Made by a program: the position numbers and the translations under genes. Positions 28,495-38,572 of a stretch of 64,000 nucleotides of DNA are shown here, in pieces. The notes below the pieces were generated by a model, which was not told the DNA's origin, ran no database searches, and was given only the letters and a program-made list of their open reading frames with translations. Every line of letters starts with the position of its first letter. Position 1 is the first letter of the stretch. Source of the stretch: Ignavibacteria bacterium (GTDB lineage Bacteria > Bacteroidota > Ignavibacteria > Tepidaquicellales > Tepidaquicellaceae); NCBI GenBank assembly GCA_016716125.1, contig JADJWZ010000026.1, forward strand, positions 1 to 64,000, in the 5' to 3' direction.

Positions 28495-29400
28495 TTATTT
28501 CATTAGATTAAACAACGCGCATTTCAATGACAGTCCGTTTGTTACCTGATCAAAGATCATTGAATTTTCAGACCCGGCTGTTTCTGCATCTATTTCTACA
28601 TTTATATTCATAGGTCCCGGATGCAGAATTTTAATTTTTTTATTTTGCTTAAGTCTCTCCATATTTATTCCGTAATATCTGTTGAATTCTTTAAGTGATG
28701 TCAAATTTAATCCCGCATCTCTTTCAATTTGCACTCTGAGTATATTCAAAACAACATTTTCCCTGACAGCATCATTAATATCATAATATACTCTCACTCC
28801 CAATCCTTCAATATTTTTGGGTATAAACGAAACCGGTCCGCATACGGATACATTTGCTCCCAAAGTCTTAAGTCCGTATATATTTGATAATGCAACTCTG
28901 CTGTGAGAAATGTCACCTACAATACACACATTTAAATCTTTTAAATCTCCAAAAGTTTTCTTCAGAGTATAAATGTCCAGTAATCCCTGTGTCGGATGTT
29001 CATTTATACCGTCGCCTGCATTAATAATTTTTGAGGAAGTATTCTGAGCAAGGAATAATGGTATTCCCGGTGTGCTGTGCCGAACCACAATAAAATCGAA
29101 TTTCATTGCTTCAATATTTTTTATTGTGTCAAGAAAACTTTCTCCTTTATTGATTGAAGAAGAAACGGAATTAAAATTTACACTGTCAAGACCGGATTTT
29201 TTTTCTGCGAGTTCAAATGATATCCGGGTTCGAGTTGAATTTTCAAAAAATAAATTCAACACGGATCTTCCTGTTAAAATTCTTTTAATTGATTTATTAC
29301 CGGTAATTAATTTCAGGTAATAGTCTGTAAGAGCGAATATCTCTTCAAAATTATCTTTTGTTAAATATCTCAGACCAATAAGATGTTCAGGAAAATTCAT
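28495..29400 (-). CDS. pyrB: Aspartate carbamoyltransferase catalytic subunit
   Basis: ATCase joins carbamoyl phosphate and aspartate in the first committed step of pyrimidine synthesis. The carbamoyl-phosphate motif FENSTRTRISFELAEKK, the KGESFLDTIKN loop and HPTQGLLDIY are all present. The 301-residue length is typical of the class without fused regulatory domain, and no pyrI follows. It starts 10 bases after mlaE and precedes pyrC by 11 bases, so one transcript is likely. Confidence 0.95.
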   Translation of the reverse strand: MNFPEHLIGLRYLTKDNFEEIFALTDYYLKLITGNKSIKRILTGRSVLNLFFENSTRTRISFELAEKKSGLDSVNFNSVSSSINKGESFLDTIKNIEAMKFDFIVVRHSTPGIPLFLAQNTSSKIINAGDGINEHPTQGLLDIYTLKKTFGDLKDLNVCIVGDISHSRVALSNIYGLKTLGANVSVCGPVSFIPKNIEGLGVRVYYDINDAVRENVVLNILRVQIERDAGLNLTSLKEFNRYYGINMERLKQNKKIKILHPGPMNINVEIDAETAGSENSMIFDQVTNGLSLKCALFNLMK

Positions 29401-29410
29401 AACAATATAT

Positions 29411-30178
29411 TTACATTCCTATTAAGAAATTCCATAAAATATAATCAAGCATAAGAATAGAAGCTGCTGCGATAACAAATGCCTTAATTGTAGCAAGCCC
29501 GACACCTTCAGCTCCGCCGCGTGCTGAAAAACCTATAAAGCATCCGATTGAAGAAATAGACACACCGAAAAATATTGCTTTAATAGTGCCTGCAACTAAA
29601 TCTTTTACTTCAAAAGCTTTCTTAAATGATCCAAGAAATACATCTGAAGGAACGCCGAGAAATATCGTTGCTACAATATAAGCGCCAAATATAGCAATTG
29701 AGCTGGCGTAAACTACCAGAACCGGAAGCATAAAAGTTGTCGCGACTATTCTTGGCATTGCGAGATATCTTATAGGATCAATTGCCATTGATTCCAGCGC
29801 GTCAATTTGTTCGGTGACTTTCATCGTTCCGAGTTCAGCAGCCATGGACGCACCGACTCTTCCCGCAAGTACTATAGCAGCCAGCACCGGACCAAGTTCT
29901 ATTAAAATAGCTTTTGTAACAGCCGATCCGAGATATGAATATGATATAAGACCTTTAATCTGATAAGCTGCCTGCCAGCATGAAACTGCACCTGTAAATA
30001 TTCCTATTATAGCAACGAGCACAAGTGAATTAACACCTACGTGCTGCATTTGTTCAAATACAAGTTTTCTGTCCCTGAATATTCTTCCCAGGCTTTTCAG
30101 AACTCCGGTCATCATAAAAAAGAACTGACCTAATTCAGTAAAGAAAGTAATAATTTTTTTTCCAATAAATCTTGTCAA
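29411..30178 (-). CDS. mlaE: MlaE-family ABC transporter permease
   Basis: MlaE is the membrane subunit of the MlaFEDB phospholipid transporter that maintains outer-membrane asymmetry. The 255-residue protein has the family core: GIFTGAVSCWQAAYQI, ELGPVLAAIVLAGRVGASMAAELGTM, TEQIDALESMAIDPIRYL and the C-terminal ARGGAEGVGLATIKAFV. The start is TTG. The usual mlaF ATPase and mlaD substrate-binding genes are not adjacent; pyrB follows instead, so the transporter genes are scattered or the order is atypical. Confidence 0.9.
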   Translation of the reverse strand: MTRFIGKKIITFFTELGQFFFMMTGVLKSLGRIFRDRKLVFEQMQHVGVNSLVLVAIIGIFTGAVSCWQAAYQIKGLISYSYLGSAVTKAILIELGPVLAAIVLAGRVGASMAAELGTMKVTEQIDALESMAIDPIRYLAMPRIVATTFMLPVLVVYASSIAIFGAYIVATIFLGVPSDVFLGSFKKAFEVKDLVAGTIKAIFFGVSISSIGCFIGFSARGGAEGVGLATIKAFVIAAASILMLDYILWNFLIGM

Positions 30179-30248
30179 TCAGTTTCCAAATTATTTTACG
30201 TTATGCAAACAAAAAAATTTTATTAAAAACTACAATTCAACACACATT

Positions 30249-30290
30249 ATTAACTATTAACTATTAACTATTAACTACTAACTATAAACT
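30249..30290. repeat. Six-copy 7-bp tandem repeat (ATTAACT)
   Basis: Four perfect ATTAACT units (30249-30276) are followed by ACTAACT and ATAAACT. The array touches the stop codon of the CorC/HlyC-like gene at 30290. A heptanucleotide microsatellite this regular is unusual for the window and may vary in copy number. Confidence 0.8.
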
Positions 30291-31606
30291 TAATAACTTT
30301 TCAATTTTTGAACTTTAATCTGTAAAAGCTTATTTCCGGATTTTTTCATAACAGTCATTACAATACCCTGATAATCTATTCTTTCATAAATTTCCGGAAT
30401 GTGTCCTGTTACTTCCTGTAAAAATCCGCTGAGTGTATGATAGTTTTCATTATCGTTGGGAATATTGGATTCAAATTTTTCATTAAAATCTTCGATTGAT
30501 ATTTCCGGATTAACAAGATATATACCTTTTTTCTGACTTTTGATCTGGTCCGGAGTTGCGTCATATTCATCCTCAATTTCACCTACAATTTCCTCAATAA
30601 TATCTTCAAGTGTAATCAGTCCCTCTACTCCCCCGTGTTCATTTACTACAACACCTAGATGAATATGTTTTTTCTGAAAGTCTTTAAGTATCTCTCCGAT
30701 CTGTTTAGTCTCCGGAATAAAATGCGCAGGTCTGATTATATCCTGAAGTACTATGATCTCTTTATGTTCAGCAGCGCTGATTATATCTTTTGAATAAATT
30801 ATACCGACAATATTATCCAGACTGTCTTTATATACAGGAATTCTTGAAAATCCTTCTTCAATTACTTTCTGAATTATTACTTCCCTCTTTTCTTCAACAT
30901 CAATCGCAAACATGATATTCCTCGGTATCATTACTTCATTAGCGGTCTTATCATTAAAGTCAAAAACTTTCTGAATAATTTTAGATTCAGTCTCATCAAT
31001 TTTTCCTGAAAGAGTACCTTCAGTGATCAGCTGTCTGATCTCTTCTTCCGAGTGAAATCTTTCGGATTCGGTTGCCGGATTTAAACCAAACAATTTTAAA
31101 ATATAGTTAGCAGTACCGTTCAGTACATAAATGGCCGGTTTGAAAATCATATAAAATATCTGAAGCGGTAGAGCAATGAAAAGAGTGGTCTGCTTTGGAT
31201 ATCTAATGGCAATAGACTTTGGAGCAAGTTCGCCGAGAATTATGTGCAAAAAAGTAATAATCAAAAATCCTACAGCCAAAGAAATTGTATGAATTGTCTT
31301 TGGGTCTTCAATTGACATAAGCGAAAATACCGGTTCGAGTATTCTCGCGGTTACAGGTTCTCCGATCCATCCGAGTCCAAGAGATGATATGGTTATTCCG
31401 AACTGAGTAGCGGCAAGGTATTCATCAAGATGTGTTATTAGCCTAAATGCAAGTTTGCCCTTTCTGCTGTCTTTAATATCAACGGAATTCAGTTGTGTCT
31501 TTCTGACTTTTACAATTGCAAATTCTGCGGCTACAAATAATGCATTAAGCAAAACAAAAAAGAGCAGAAGGAACAGATCAAAAATAATAGTCTTAAACTC
31601 ATCCAT
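30290..31606 (-). CDS. CorC/HlyC (DUF21-CBS) membrane protein
   Basis: The 438-residue product is a CNNM/CorC-like protein linked to magnesium or cobalt efflux, often annotated as hemolysin. It has an N-terminal DUF21 membrane domain (four hydrophobic segments, LLFFVLLNALFVAAEFAIVKVR and LGWIGEPVTARILEP). A tandem CBS pair follows with MIPRNIMFAIDVEE and FSRIPVYKDSLDNIVGIIY, then the C-terminal transporter-associated domain (VNEHGGVEGLITLEDIIEEI, DEYD). The stop codon is embedded in a heptanucleotide repeat. The relation to the downstream mlaE gene is unclear, with 111 bases between them. Confidence 0.9.
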   Translation of the reverse strand: MDEFKTIIFDLFLLLFFVLLNALFVAAEFAIVKVRKTQLNSVDIKDSRKGKLAFRLITHLDEYLAATQFGITISSLGLGWIGEPVTARILEPVFSLMSIEDPKTIHTISLAVGFLIITFLHIILGELAPKSIAIRYPKQTTLFIALPLQIFYMIFKPAIYVLNGTANYILKLFGLNPATESERFHSEEEIRQLITEGTLSGKIDETESKIIQKVFDFNDKTANEVMIPRNIMFAIDVEEKREVIIQKVIEEGFSRIPVYKDSLDNIVGIIYSKDIISAAEHKEIIVLQDIIRPAHFIPETKQIGEILKDFQKKHIHLGVVVNEHGGVEGLITLEDIIEEIVGEIEDEYDATPDQIKSQKKGIYLVNPEISIEDFNEKFESNIPNDNENYHTLSGFLQEVTGHIPEIYERIDYQGIVMTVMKKSGNKLLQIKVQKLKSY

Positions 31607-31721
31607 ATGTGTATTTATAAAATAAAAATTATAAATACGATGTTCAATTTAAAACTGCTTAAAAATAAACTTAACGGAATATATCTTATGGAATTTGTAA
31701 GGAGGCTTATGATATAAGAAT

Positions 31722-32390
31722 TTATTTAGTAAAAATCATTTTTCCGATATCGACTGTATAACCGGACTCAAGTTTATAAAAATAAATTCCGCTGGAAAGC
31801 TGACTGTAAGATGATGCGTTGAAATCAATTTTGTATAATCCCGGACTTTGAAATTCGTCAACTAATAAATCAACATATTTTCCTGTAAGACTGTACACAG
31901 AGAGCTTTACATAAGTAGGTACGAGCAGTTTATATGAGATCTGAGTGGCCGGGTTAAAAGGATTGGGATTATTCTGAAGATTTTCAAATTCAGGAACTTC
32001 TGAGATCCCTATTTTAATTTCCTCAGACTTTATTAATTTATTTGTCAGATCATATATACTGAGTCTGTATATATAAACGCCGTTTTCGGACGGCTTGTCA
32101 TTATAAATATAATAATAAAGGTTAGCTGAATCTGAATTTTCTTTTTTTCTGAAATTACTGAAAAGTACATCACTCAGAAATTTAAAACTTTCATCTCCCG
32201 TTTTCCGGGATTCAATTTTGTATTTACTTACGTTCGCCGGATTTAAAATGACAAAATTTATTTCAACCTCACTTTTATTTATCTTTGCATTAAAAATCCG
32301 GACAGTATTCTCAGGATTCTCAAAACTATATGTCTTAGAAATTAAGCATGAAAATAAGATCAGAATTAAAACATATTTAATACACTTCAT
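31722..32390 (-). CDS. Small T9SS-secreted protein
   Basis: The 222-residue product has a signal peptide ending near SKTYSF, a passenger of about 120 residues and a type A sorting domain: NLQNNPNPFNPATQISYKL, LSVYSLTGKYVDLL, SGIYFYKLESGYTVDIGKM. The passenger resembles a single fibronectin-like beta-sandwich (VRIFNAKINKSEVEINFVI and NGVYIYRLSIYDLTNK). The sorting domain predicts transport through the outer membrane by T9SS. Its start is 4 bases after the nuoI stop, so it shares that transcript, an unusual pairing. Confidence 0.78.
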   Translation of the reverse strand: MKCIKYVLILILFSCLISKTYSFENPENTVRIFNAKINKSEVEINFVILNPANVSKYKIESRKTGDESFKFLSDVLFSNFRKKENSDSANLYYYIYNDKPSENGVYIYRLSIYDLTNKLIKSEEIKIGISEVPEFENLQNNPNPFNPATQISYKLLVPTYVKLSVYSLTGKYVDLLVDEFQSPGLYKIDFNASSYSQLSSGIYFYKLESGYTVDIGKMIFTK

Positions 32391-32394
32391 AATT

Positions 32395-32886
32395 TTATCT
32401 GTACTCCTGTAAATAATCCAGTCGCTTCTTTAATTTATCTTTAGGAACAAGAAGTTTATCTTTTCCGAAAACAGCTTCTTCCTGATTTGAAAAAACCAGT
32501 TCATATTCGTCGCTCATAATTATCGCTTCTTCAGGACATACTTCCTCGCAAAATCCGCAGAAGATGCATCTTACCATATTAATTTCAAATTTCTCGGGAT
32601 ATCTTTCTTTTTCGTTTTCTGTTTCCGCTGCCTGAACTTCAATAGCAAGCGCAGGACAAACTCTAGAGCACAAAGCGCATGCAACACAGCGTTCTGAACC
32701 GTCTTCTTCCTGAACCAATACAGGTCTTCCCCTGTATGACGGCGGCGGAATCCAAACTTCTTCCGGATACTGTCTTGTAAATTTAGGTCTGAACATTTGA
32801 CTGAAGGTCAAACCCAAGCCCTTTACTATTTGCGGTAAGTACGTCTGTTCTAGAAAAGTCAGGTCTTTCTTTTTTATTATTGCCAT
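32395..32886 (-). CDS. nuoI: NADH-quinone oxidoreductase subunit I
   Basis: NuoI carries clusters N6a and N6b in the peripheral arm of complex I. Two [4Fe-4S] motifs are intact: CVACALCSRVCPALAI and CIFCGFCEEVCPEEAI. The N-terminal YPEEVWIPPPSYRGRPVL segment and 163-residue length are normal for the family. It is separated from nuoK/nuoL by about 19 kb and has a T9SS gene rather than nuoJ downstream. A ferredoxin-like role outside complex I is unlikely given the NuoI-specific N-terminus. Confidence 0.92.
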   Translation of the reverse strand: MAIIKKKDLTFLEQTYLPQIVKGLGLTFSQMFRPKFTRQYPEEVWIPPPSYRGRPVLVQEEDGSERCVACALCSRVCPALAIEVQAAETENEKERYPEKFEINMVRCIFCGFCEEVCPEEAIIMSDEYELVFSNQEEAVFGKDKLLVPKDKLKKRLDYLQEYR

Positions 32887-32936
32887 TTATTTCGGATTTT
32901 CAGTTTGTTTAGTTTTACAATTTAAAGAAATTAACA

Positions 32937-35853
32937 TTACTTAATCAATATCATTTTTTTTACTTCAGTAAAGCTGCCCGCTTCCAATTTGTAATAATAA
33001 ATCCCGCTCGCTAAATCACTTCCGTCAAATTTAACTTCATAACCGCCGATTTGCCTGTATTCATTTATCAATACTTTGATCTCTTTTCCCGTTATGTCAA
33101 ATACTTTCAGCTTTACATTTGCCTGCCTGCGGCAGTGAGAATGAAATTGTAGTGACGGGATTAAACGGATTTGGATAATTTTGATTTAACTTATAATAGC
33201 TTATAATTGTATTTGATATTTCAGCGTCTAATGAATTTTTAATTCCTAACATAAAATTCAGATCATCTGTAATTTTTTTGTCAAGCTCATTCCGGTTCAG
33301 CGGGTTGTAATAACTAATTTTGGATTCAATCATTTTTTCCTTGATGTCTTTCAAATGTTTATCTTCATTTCCATTTTTAAATTCAATGTAAACTGATCTT
33401 GCGATACCATGAACCGGATTATCTTTCAATTCTGTTTCAATTAAAAAATCCGGTTTTTTCTTAACTGATATATTTGCATCTCCCTGGCCTGAACCGTTTT
33501 GAAGCAATGTTATTGCTGATCTGTCCCAGCTTGCCAAAAGTCTTTTTTCCGGTTCCGGATGATTTGTCATTATATTTTCATATCCGGAAATAGCTTCATT
33601 GTTCTCTTTGATTTTTACAAGACACATTAAATAATATGAATAAGCCTTATCTACAAATGAATAATTATTCACATGCTGAGTTATTTTGGAATCTAAGTAT
33701 TCCTTCAGCTCATTGAAAATTATATCTGTATTAGACTGTAAATTTGAAGTATCTCTGTTTTGATAATTTGAGAAAAGTTCATCAAGAGATGAATTCATAA
33801 ACTGACTTGTATCATACTCGTCAATGATTGATTTAAACAGTTCAGTCGATCCGTTATGATCTCCTGATCTTTTTAATACTAATGCCTGCCCGAATAAATT
33901 TTCGTCTTCTCCGTCTCCGTTCATAAAATCACCTCCGTCCGTAATAAATACTGTATCTATTATTCCGTCTCCTCTGTCAATTATATCATAATCAAAAGGT
34001 TCAGCTTTTGAACCCGGACATGAAGATCTGTACGGCTGATAGTGTAACGTAACAGCTGATGAATTGCATTCGAGCTGATTTAGAGGAGGGATAGAAGACC
34101 AATAATTATCTGTTGCTGTAATTCCGTGTGAGTTACATGAACCGGATAACTGTGTTTTAATATGCTTATAATTTGAATTATAAATAGTCAGACAATTACC
34201 GCCTTTATCTAAAAATATTGATGAAGTGCCAATTACATATAGATTATGTCCGTTTGTTGAAGAAAGTTTATTATATCCTCCGTACCAGTAATAATTTCCT
34301 CCGCTAAATACCGGAGCTAACCTTGCTGATGAAGATGGATTTATTATCAGAGTTGTATTACTCCCGGACATCATTGTTGAATTTTCATAAAAATTCAGAT
34401 TGCTCTGAAGTAAATTTACAGCCGTTAAGTAATCGTCATTAAGAAAACTATTGTACCTAAAATCACCTGATATTTTATTTGTAACCATTCCGATTCCTGA
34501 AGACAAACCTGGTCCCTGAAATTTATTACCGAAAATAAAAAACGGTGTCTGCTCGGATGCAAGACAGTTTAAATACATCTGCACTGCGCCTCCTGAAAAA
34601 TAATTACTTGCGATATTCAGATTAAATGCCGTTCCGTAATCAAATTCTTCAGCACATTCGATCATTGTAAAATCCGAAGGATGCACGCTGTTGCTGACTG
34701 TCAAAAGATACTGATTATTGTTTGAAGAATAAAACGAATCATTACTGATTAACGCATTGAAAACATTACTTAATTTTACGACTCCGTTTTCAAATTTACT
34801 GCCTGTAATTATTTTTTTAGTTCTTGCAAAACATTTGTCCGAGTTATATAAATTAATACAGGTATCCGTATTTTTGAAAGTGCAGTTTGATATTGTATCG
34901 AGATAAGTATCGGTGAGTTTAATACCTTTCCACTTCACGCTGCTGTTTGTTGATTGAAAAACGGTGTTGTTAAGATTTACGCTTGCTCCGGATTTGACAT
35001 CAATGAATGCATTTTCACCCATTGTAATGGTCTTTGGTGAGCCGGTTTCAAATGTCCTGAACTTTGCTCCGTTTTGAAAAATGAGATTTGAGTTGGAGTT
35101 GAGAGTGAAGTTTATGCTGTCTTTGATAGTTAAAAATGAACTTTTAAAATAGATAGATTGATTTGATTTAAAATTTAAACCATTGTCTTTTAATAAGACA
35201 TCTACATAAAATTCATTTGCATTGATATGGTTAGCAGCCCCAGAATCTATTGCATTAATTGGCAAATTAGAATAATTTACATCTGTTTTAAATCCATTCT
35301 TATTTTGTGATTTATGAAATGAAGTACCATATTGATCCCAGATTTTAAGATATTTGTTGACTAATTGAATATTATGAATTGTTCCATTATTGAAACTGAA
35401 AGTAATGCTGTCTGAATAGTAGAAAATTGTAATATCTGCACCACCTGTTATATAGGGATAATCTGAATCGCTAAAATCCACATCACAATAATCTATGCTA
35501 TCTTCATTTAATGAGAAAACAATTCTGTATAGACCAAATCCAATAACAGCATTTGCACCTGATCCAGTAGCAGCATCATGGTCTAAAGTGAATATATCAC
35601 TTGGATCTAAAGATTTAATACCACCAAATATTTTTCTATTTTGATTTTGGTAAAAAATACTTTCTAAGGAATAAGATTTATTTGCATTAAAAATTGCTCC
35701 TATTGGATATACAGAGACAGAAATAGTATCCATAGAATTATTCTCAATAATTAATTCTCCTACAGTTGAAGAATATGAACTATTCAAAATTATAAAAGTA
35801 AATGTAAACATTACTAATATAAAATTTATTTTATTTATTATAAAATTTTTCAT
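32937..35853 (-). CDS. Large T9SS-secreted beta-helix-like protein, frameshifted before its sorting domain
   Basis: The product has a signal peptide followed by about 600 residues rich in short Asn/Ser/Gly-terminated strands typical of right-handed parallel beta-helix repeats, for example NLNNTVFQSTNSSVKWKGIKL and FENGVVKLSNVFNALISND. A helical TPR-like region follows at about 640-840. The T9SS domain starts with LNQNYPNPFNPVTTISFSL, but the frame is lost at about 33118, within a short CTGCCGCAGGCAG palindrome, and ends as GKCKAESI. The expected LKVFDITGKEIKVL, SGIYYYKLEAG and KKMILIK continue in another frame to 32937. Function is unknown; it may bind surface glycans or act in adhesion. Confidence 0.76.
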
Positions 35854-35855
35854 TA

Positions 35856-37294
35856 TTATTTTATATACAATAGTTTTTTGGTGAAAATATTGCTTTTTGA
35901 AATTCCGATGATTAAATTGTAAAAATATATACCCGATGTTAAGAAATAAATATTAGGATTAAATTCAAATTTATAAATCCCTGAATTTAATTTTTCATTT
36001 ACTAAAGTGCATATTTCAGATCCCTTTAAATCATAAAATTTTAATTGAATAAATTCACTTTTATTAATCTTGAAGGAAATAATTGTATTTCCATTGAATG
36101 GATTAGGATAATTTTGAATTAAGTAATAGTTATATAAATCAAATGTAATATTTGATATTCCTAACGGTTTTATATTTAGCAAAGAATCTGTTTTAACTAT
36201 ATATCCACGTCCACTCCCAATATCAGTAAATCCGCACAATATAAAGCCCTTATCACTCGTAGTTTCAACTGAATAGAATGTATTTTGAATAGCTCCTCCT
36301 CCTCCTCTAAAATATTTTTCGGATATCATATTTCCATTCCCATCAACAAGTCTAACAATTGCTCTTTCAAAATTCATTTCTAATGAATCTGACATTCCAC
36401 ACATAACAAAATTATATTGTCCAGCTTTTCTAACGGAATAACACCATTCATTGAAACTAGTTGAATATTTTTTAGACCAATGCGGAACACCCATTGAATC
36501 TGTTTTTATAATATATGACCTTTTATTATCATTAAATGAGGTATCGCATATCCCACCAATAATGAAACCACCATCATTGGTTAAATCAATAGAATGTCCT
36601 GCAGAACTAATATAATCGGTAAAAATTTTTGTCCAAATGATGTCGCCATTATAATTTAATCTGAGTAAAATAATTTATTATTCAAAGTCCCTGTAATTAT
36701 AAATCCCAAATTTTTATCTAAAACTTGAATTTCTCCAACTCCTCCTGGATATAATTTACTCCACATTTTATTCCCAGAAGAATCAATTCTTATTAACCAA
36801 GTACTTACATTTGAGCTAAAAGAATTAGTATTTACCAAAAATATATAACCGCCGTCTTCTAGCTGTCTTATACAATATCCAAAATCAACTGAAGATCCAC
36901 CAAATGATTTATACCAAAGAATATTTCCCAAAGAGTCATATTTCACTACGTATGCATCACCATTAATTCCATTTCCTATACCACACATAATGAATCCATT
37001 ATCAGAAGTAACATCAACCCATTGACCTAAGTATACAGAATTAATATTTACATCAAAATGCCTTGACCACAGAGTGTCCCCATATTCATTTAATTTAATT
37101 ATGAACATTTTATTATTATTTCCTATTCTGTCTTGACCTGCAACTATAAATCCTCCATCATCAGTTTGATTAATTTTTTTTAACTCGCAAACATCAGTAT
37201 ATGTTAATATTCTTTCCCAAGTATTTGTCTGAGCAAACAATTCAGCTTGAAAAGAAAGAAGAATTAAGAAAAATATTTTTAACGATTTATTCAT
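35856..37294 (-). CDS. T9SS-secreted WD/kelch-like repeat protein, frameshifted
   Basis: One gene is split in two by a missing T near 36660. The first frame holds the signal peptide (KIFFLILLSFQAELFAQ) and repeats of the form DDGGFIVAGQDR, SDNGFIMCGIGNG, EDGGYIFLVNTN. The second frame resumes as LRLNYNGDIIWTKIF and has further DKGFILCGFTD repeats, then the sorting domain YLIQNYPNPFNGNTIISFK, LKFYDLKGSEICTLV, SGIYFYNL. Together it is about 480 residues. Repeats of VKYDSLGNILWYKSFGGS type belong to secreted beta-propeller-like proteins common in T9SS genomes. The upstream T9SS gene begins 3 bases after its stop. Confidence 0.74.
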
Positions 37295-37434
37295 GATTTA
37301 TCCTGAATTACAATATTGTAAAATAAATTTTACCGATTGAATATTATATTCAATAAAATATCTACACAGAGAACTCTTTTACTTTAGGACATTCGAAATA
37401 AGATGTTTTCGCTGTACTTGACAATCATTCAATT

Positions 37435-37621
37435 TTATTTGACTAAAACCATTCTTTTCGTCTAGACAAAATCCCCCCGACTCCAGCTTATAAAAATAAA
37501 CCCCGCTCGAAAAATCACTTCCGTCAATTGTAACTTCATAACTGCCGCTTTGCCTGTATTCATTTAACAATACTTTGATCTCTCTTCCCGTTATGTCAAA
37601 TACTTTCAGTTTCAAAATTTC
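37435..37621 (-). pseudogene. Orphan T9SS type A sorting-domain fragment
   Basis: The fragment reads LKVFDITGREIKVLLNEYRQS and SGVYFYKLESGGF in one frame, then TKRMVLVK in another, with stop at 37435-37437. It has no passenger, signal peptide or NPFNP block upstream. By eye its DNA is about 90 percent identical to the sorting domain of the large beta-helix protein (about 10 differences over 113 bases around 33000-33115), whereas other sorting domains here are only similar at protein level. It is probably a recent duplicate or the end of a lost gene. Confidence 0.72.
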
Positions 37622-37818
37622 TTTTAATCCCGTTATCTCACGCGATCACTCTCGCCCCGCTGTCGCACACAATTCCCGAGTACTCTACAAACATCATCTT
37701 TGATCCGGGATAAATAAATAAGTTAAAAATTAAGAAAGGATCTTATTGTATAAAAAAATAGTTGACAAAGAAACTATTAACTTTCTTTATAAATAAGAAA
37801 AATAAAGACAACCGATAA
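37622..37818. other. Intergenic stretch with a GC-rich patch
   Basis: About 37630-37690 has many CpG and runs such as CGCGATC and CGCCCCGC, in strong contrast to the AT-rich surroundings. It contains a 19-codon open frame on the minus strand (beginning ATGATG near 37692) with no homology I recognise. The remaining bases up to 37818 are AT-rich with no gene. Confidence 0.45.
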
Positions 37819-38556
37819 TTATTTGATCAGCATCATTTTTTTTGTTTCGCTGAAATTACCTGATGACAATGTATAATAATATATACCTGATGCAAGATTA
37901 TTACCGTTAAAATCAACTTTATATGTACCTGCATTCAATCTCTCATTGCTTACAGGACTTGAAACTTCATTCCCAAGTATATCAAAAACTTTTAATGTAA
38001 CTAATTCAGATTTTGTAATCGAAAATTCAATAGAAGTATTAGGATTAAACGGATTAGGATAATTCTGAGACAATGAATAACTCTCAGCAAGAGATGAAAT
38101 ATTATTTATTCCTACAGAAGTTACATTCAGTACAAAATCCCTTTCAATAAACTCAGATGGATTTTCATCAACATATATTCTGAGTTTTATATGGGCAATA
38201 CCTGTATTAGGAGAGTAAAAAGTTATATCCATTGTATCCTGTTCTCCCGGCATTAATGTAACCGGCGGTTCCGGAGCAGGAAATGATGTTGTATCTGGAA
38301 CGACATGAATAAACGGCGCATAGCATAATCCTACGCAAATAGAACTTGTCCAGGACGGGTTTGGAAGAATGTCCTGAGTTCTGTTGAATCTGACGTTTAC
38401 CGGAGATGAACCATTATTCTTGTAATATGCATAAGCGTAATTAGCATCAGAAGTGCCGTAAGTAGTGTCTCCGCCAATTCTTTCAAATACAAGCTGCGAA
38501 GAAGCAGTTACAGCAGAAAGCATAGAGATAATTACAATAATTAATATTTTATTCAT
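37819..38556 (-). CDS. T9SS-secreted protein with Ig-like passenger
   Basis: The 245-residue product has a signal peptide (ILIIVIISMLSAVTASSQ). A passenger of about 130 residues resembles an Ig-like/ASH-type domain (YAYAYYKNNGSSPVNVRF, VTLMPGEQDTMDITFYSP, IAHIKLRIYVDENP). The complete sorting domain is LSQNYPNPFNPNTSIEFSI, LKVFDILGNEV, LASGIYYYTLSSGNFSETKKM. Two Cys in ICVGLC could form a disulfide. The passenger family is otherwise unassigned. It is intact, unlike several T9SS neighbours. Confidence 0.78.
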   Translation of the reverse strand: MNKILIIVIISMLSAVTASSQLVFERIGGDTTYGTSDANYAYAYYKNNGSSPVNVRFNRTQDILPNPSWTSSICVGLCYAPFIHVVPDTTSFPAPEPPVTLMPGEQDTMDITFYSPNTGIAHIKLRIYVDENPSEFIERDFVLNVTSVGINNISSLAESYSLSQNYPNPFNPNTSIEFSITKSELVTLKVFDILGNEVSSPVSNERLNAGTYKVDFNGNNLASGIYYYTLSSGNFSETKKMMLIK

Positions 38557-38572
38557 AAATATTTAAATCAAT

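Noticed and set aside
37630..37692. Short ORF in the GC-rich patch
   Set aside because: Only 19 codons, no start context and no recognisable homologue; compositional bias alone is noted instead.
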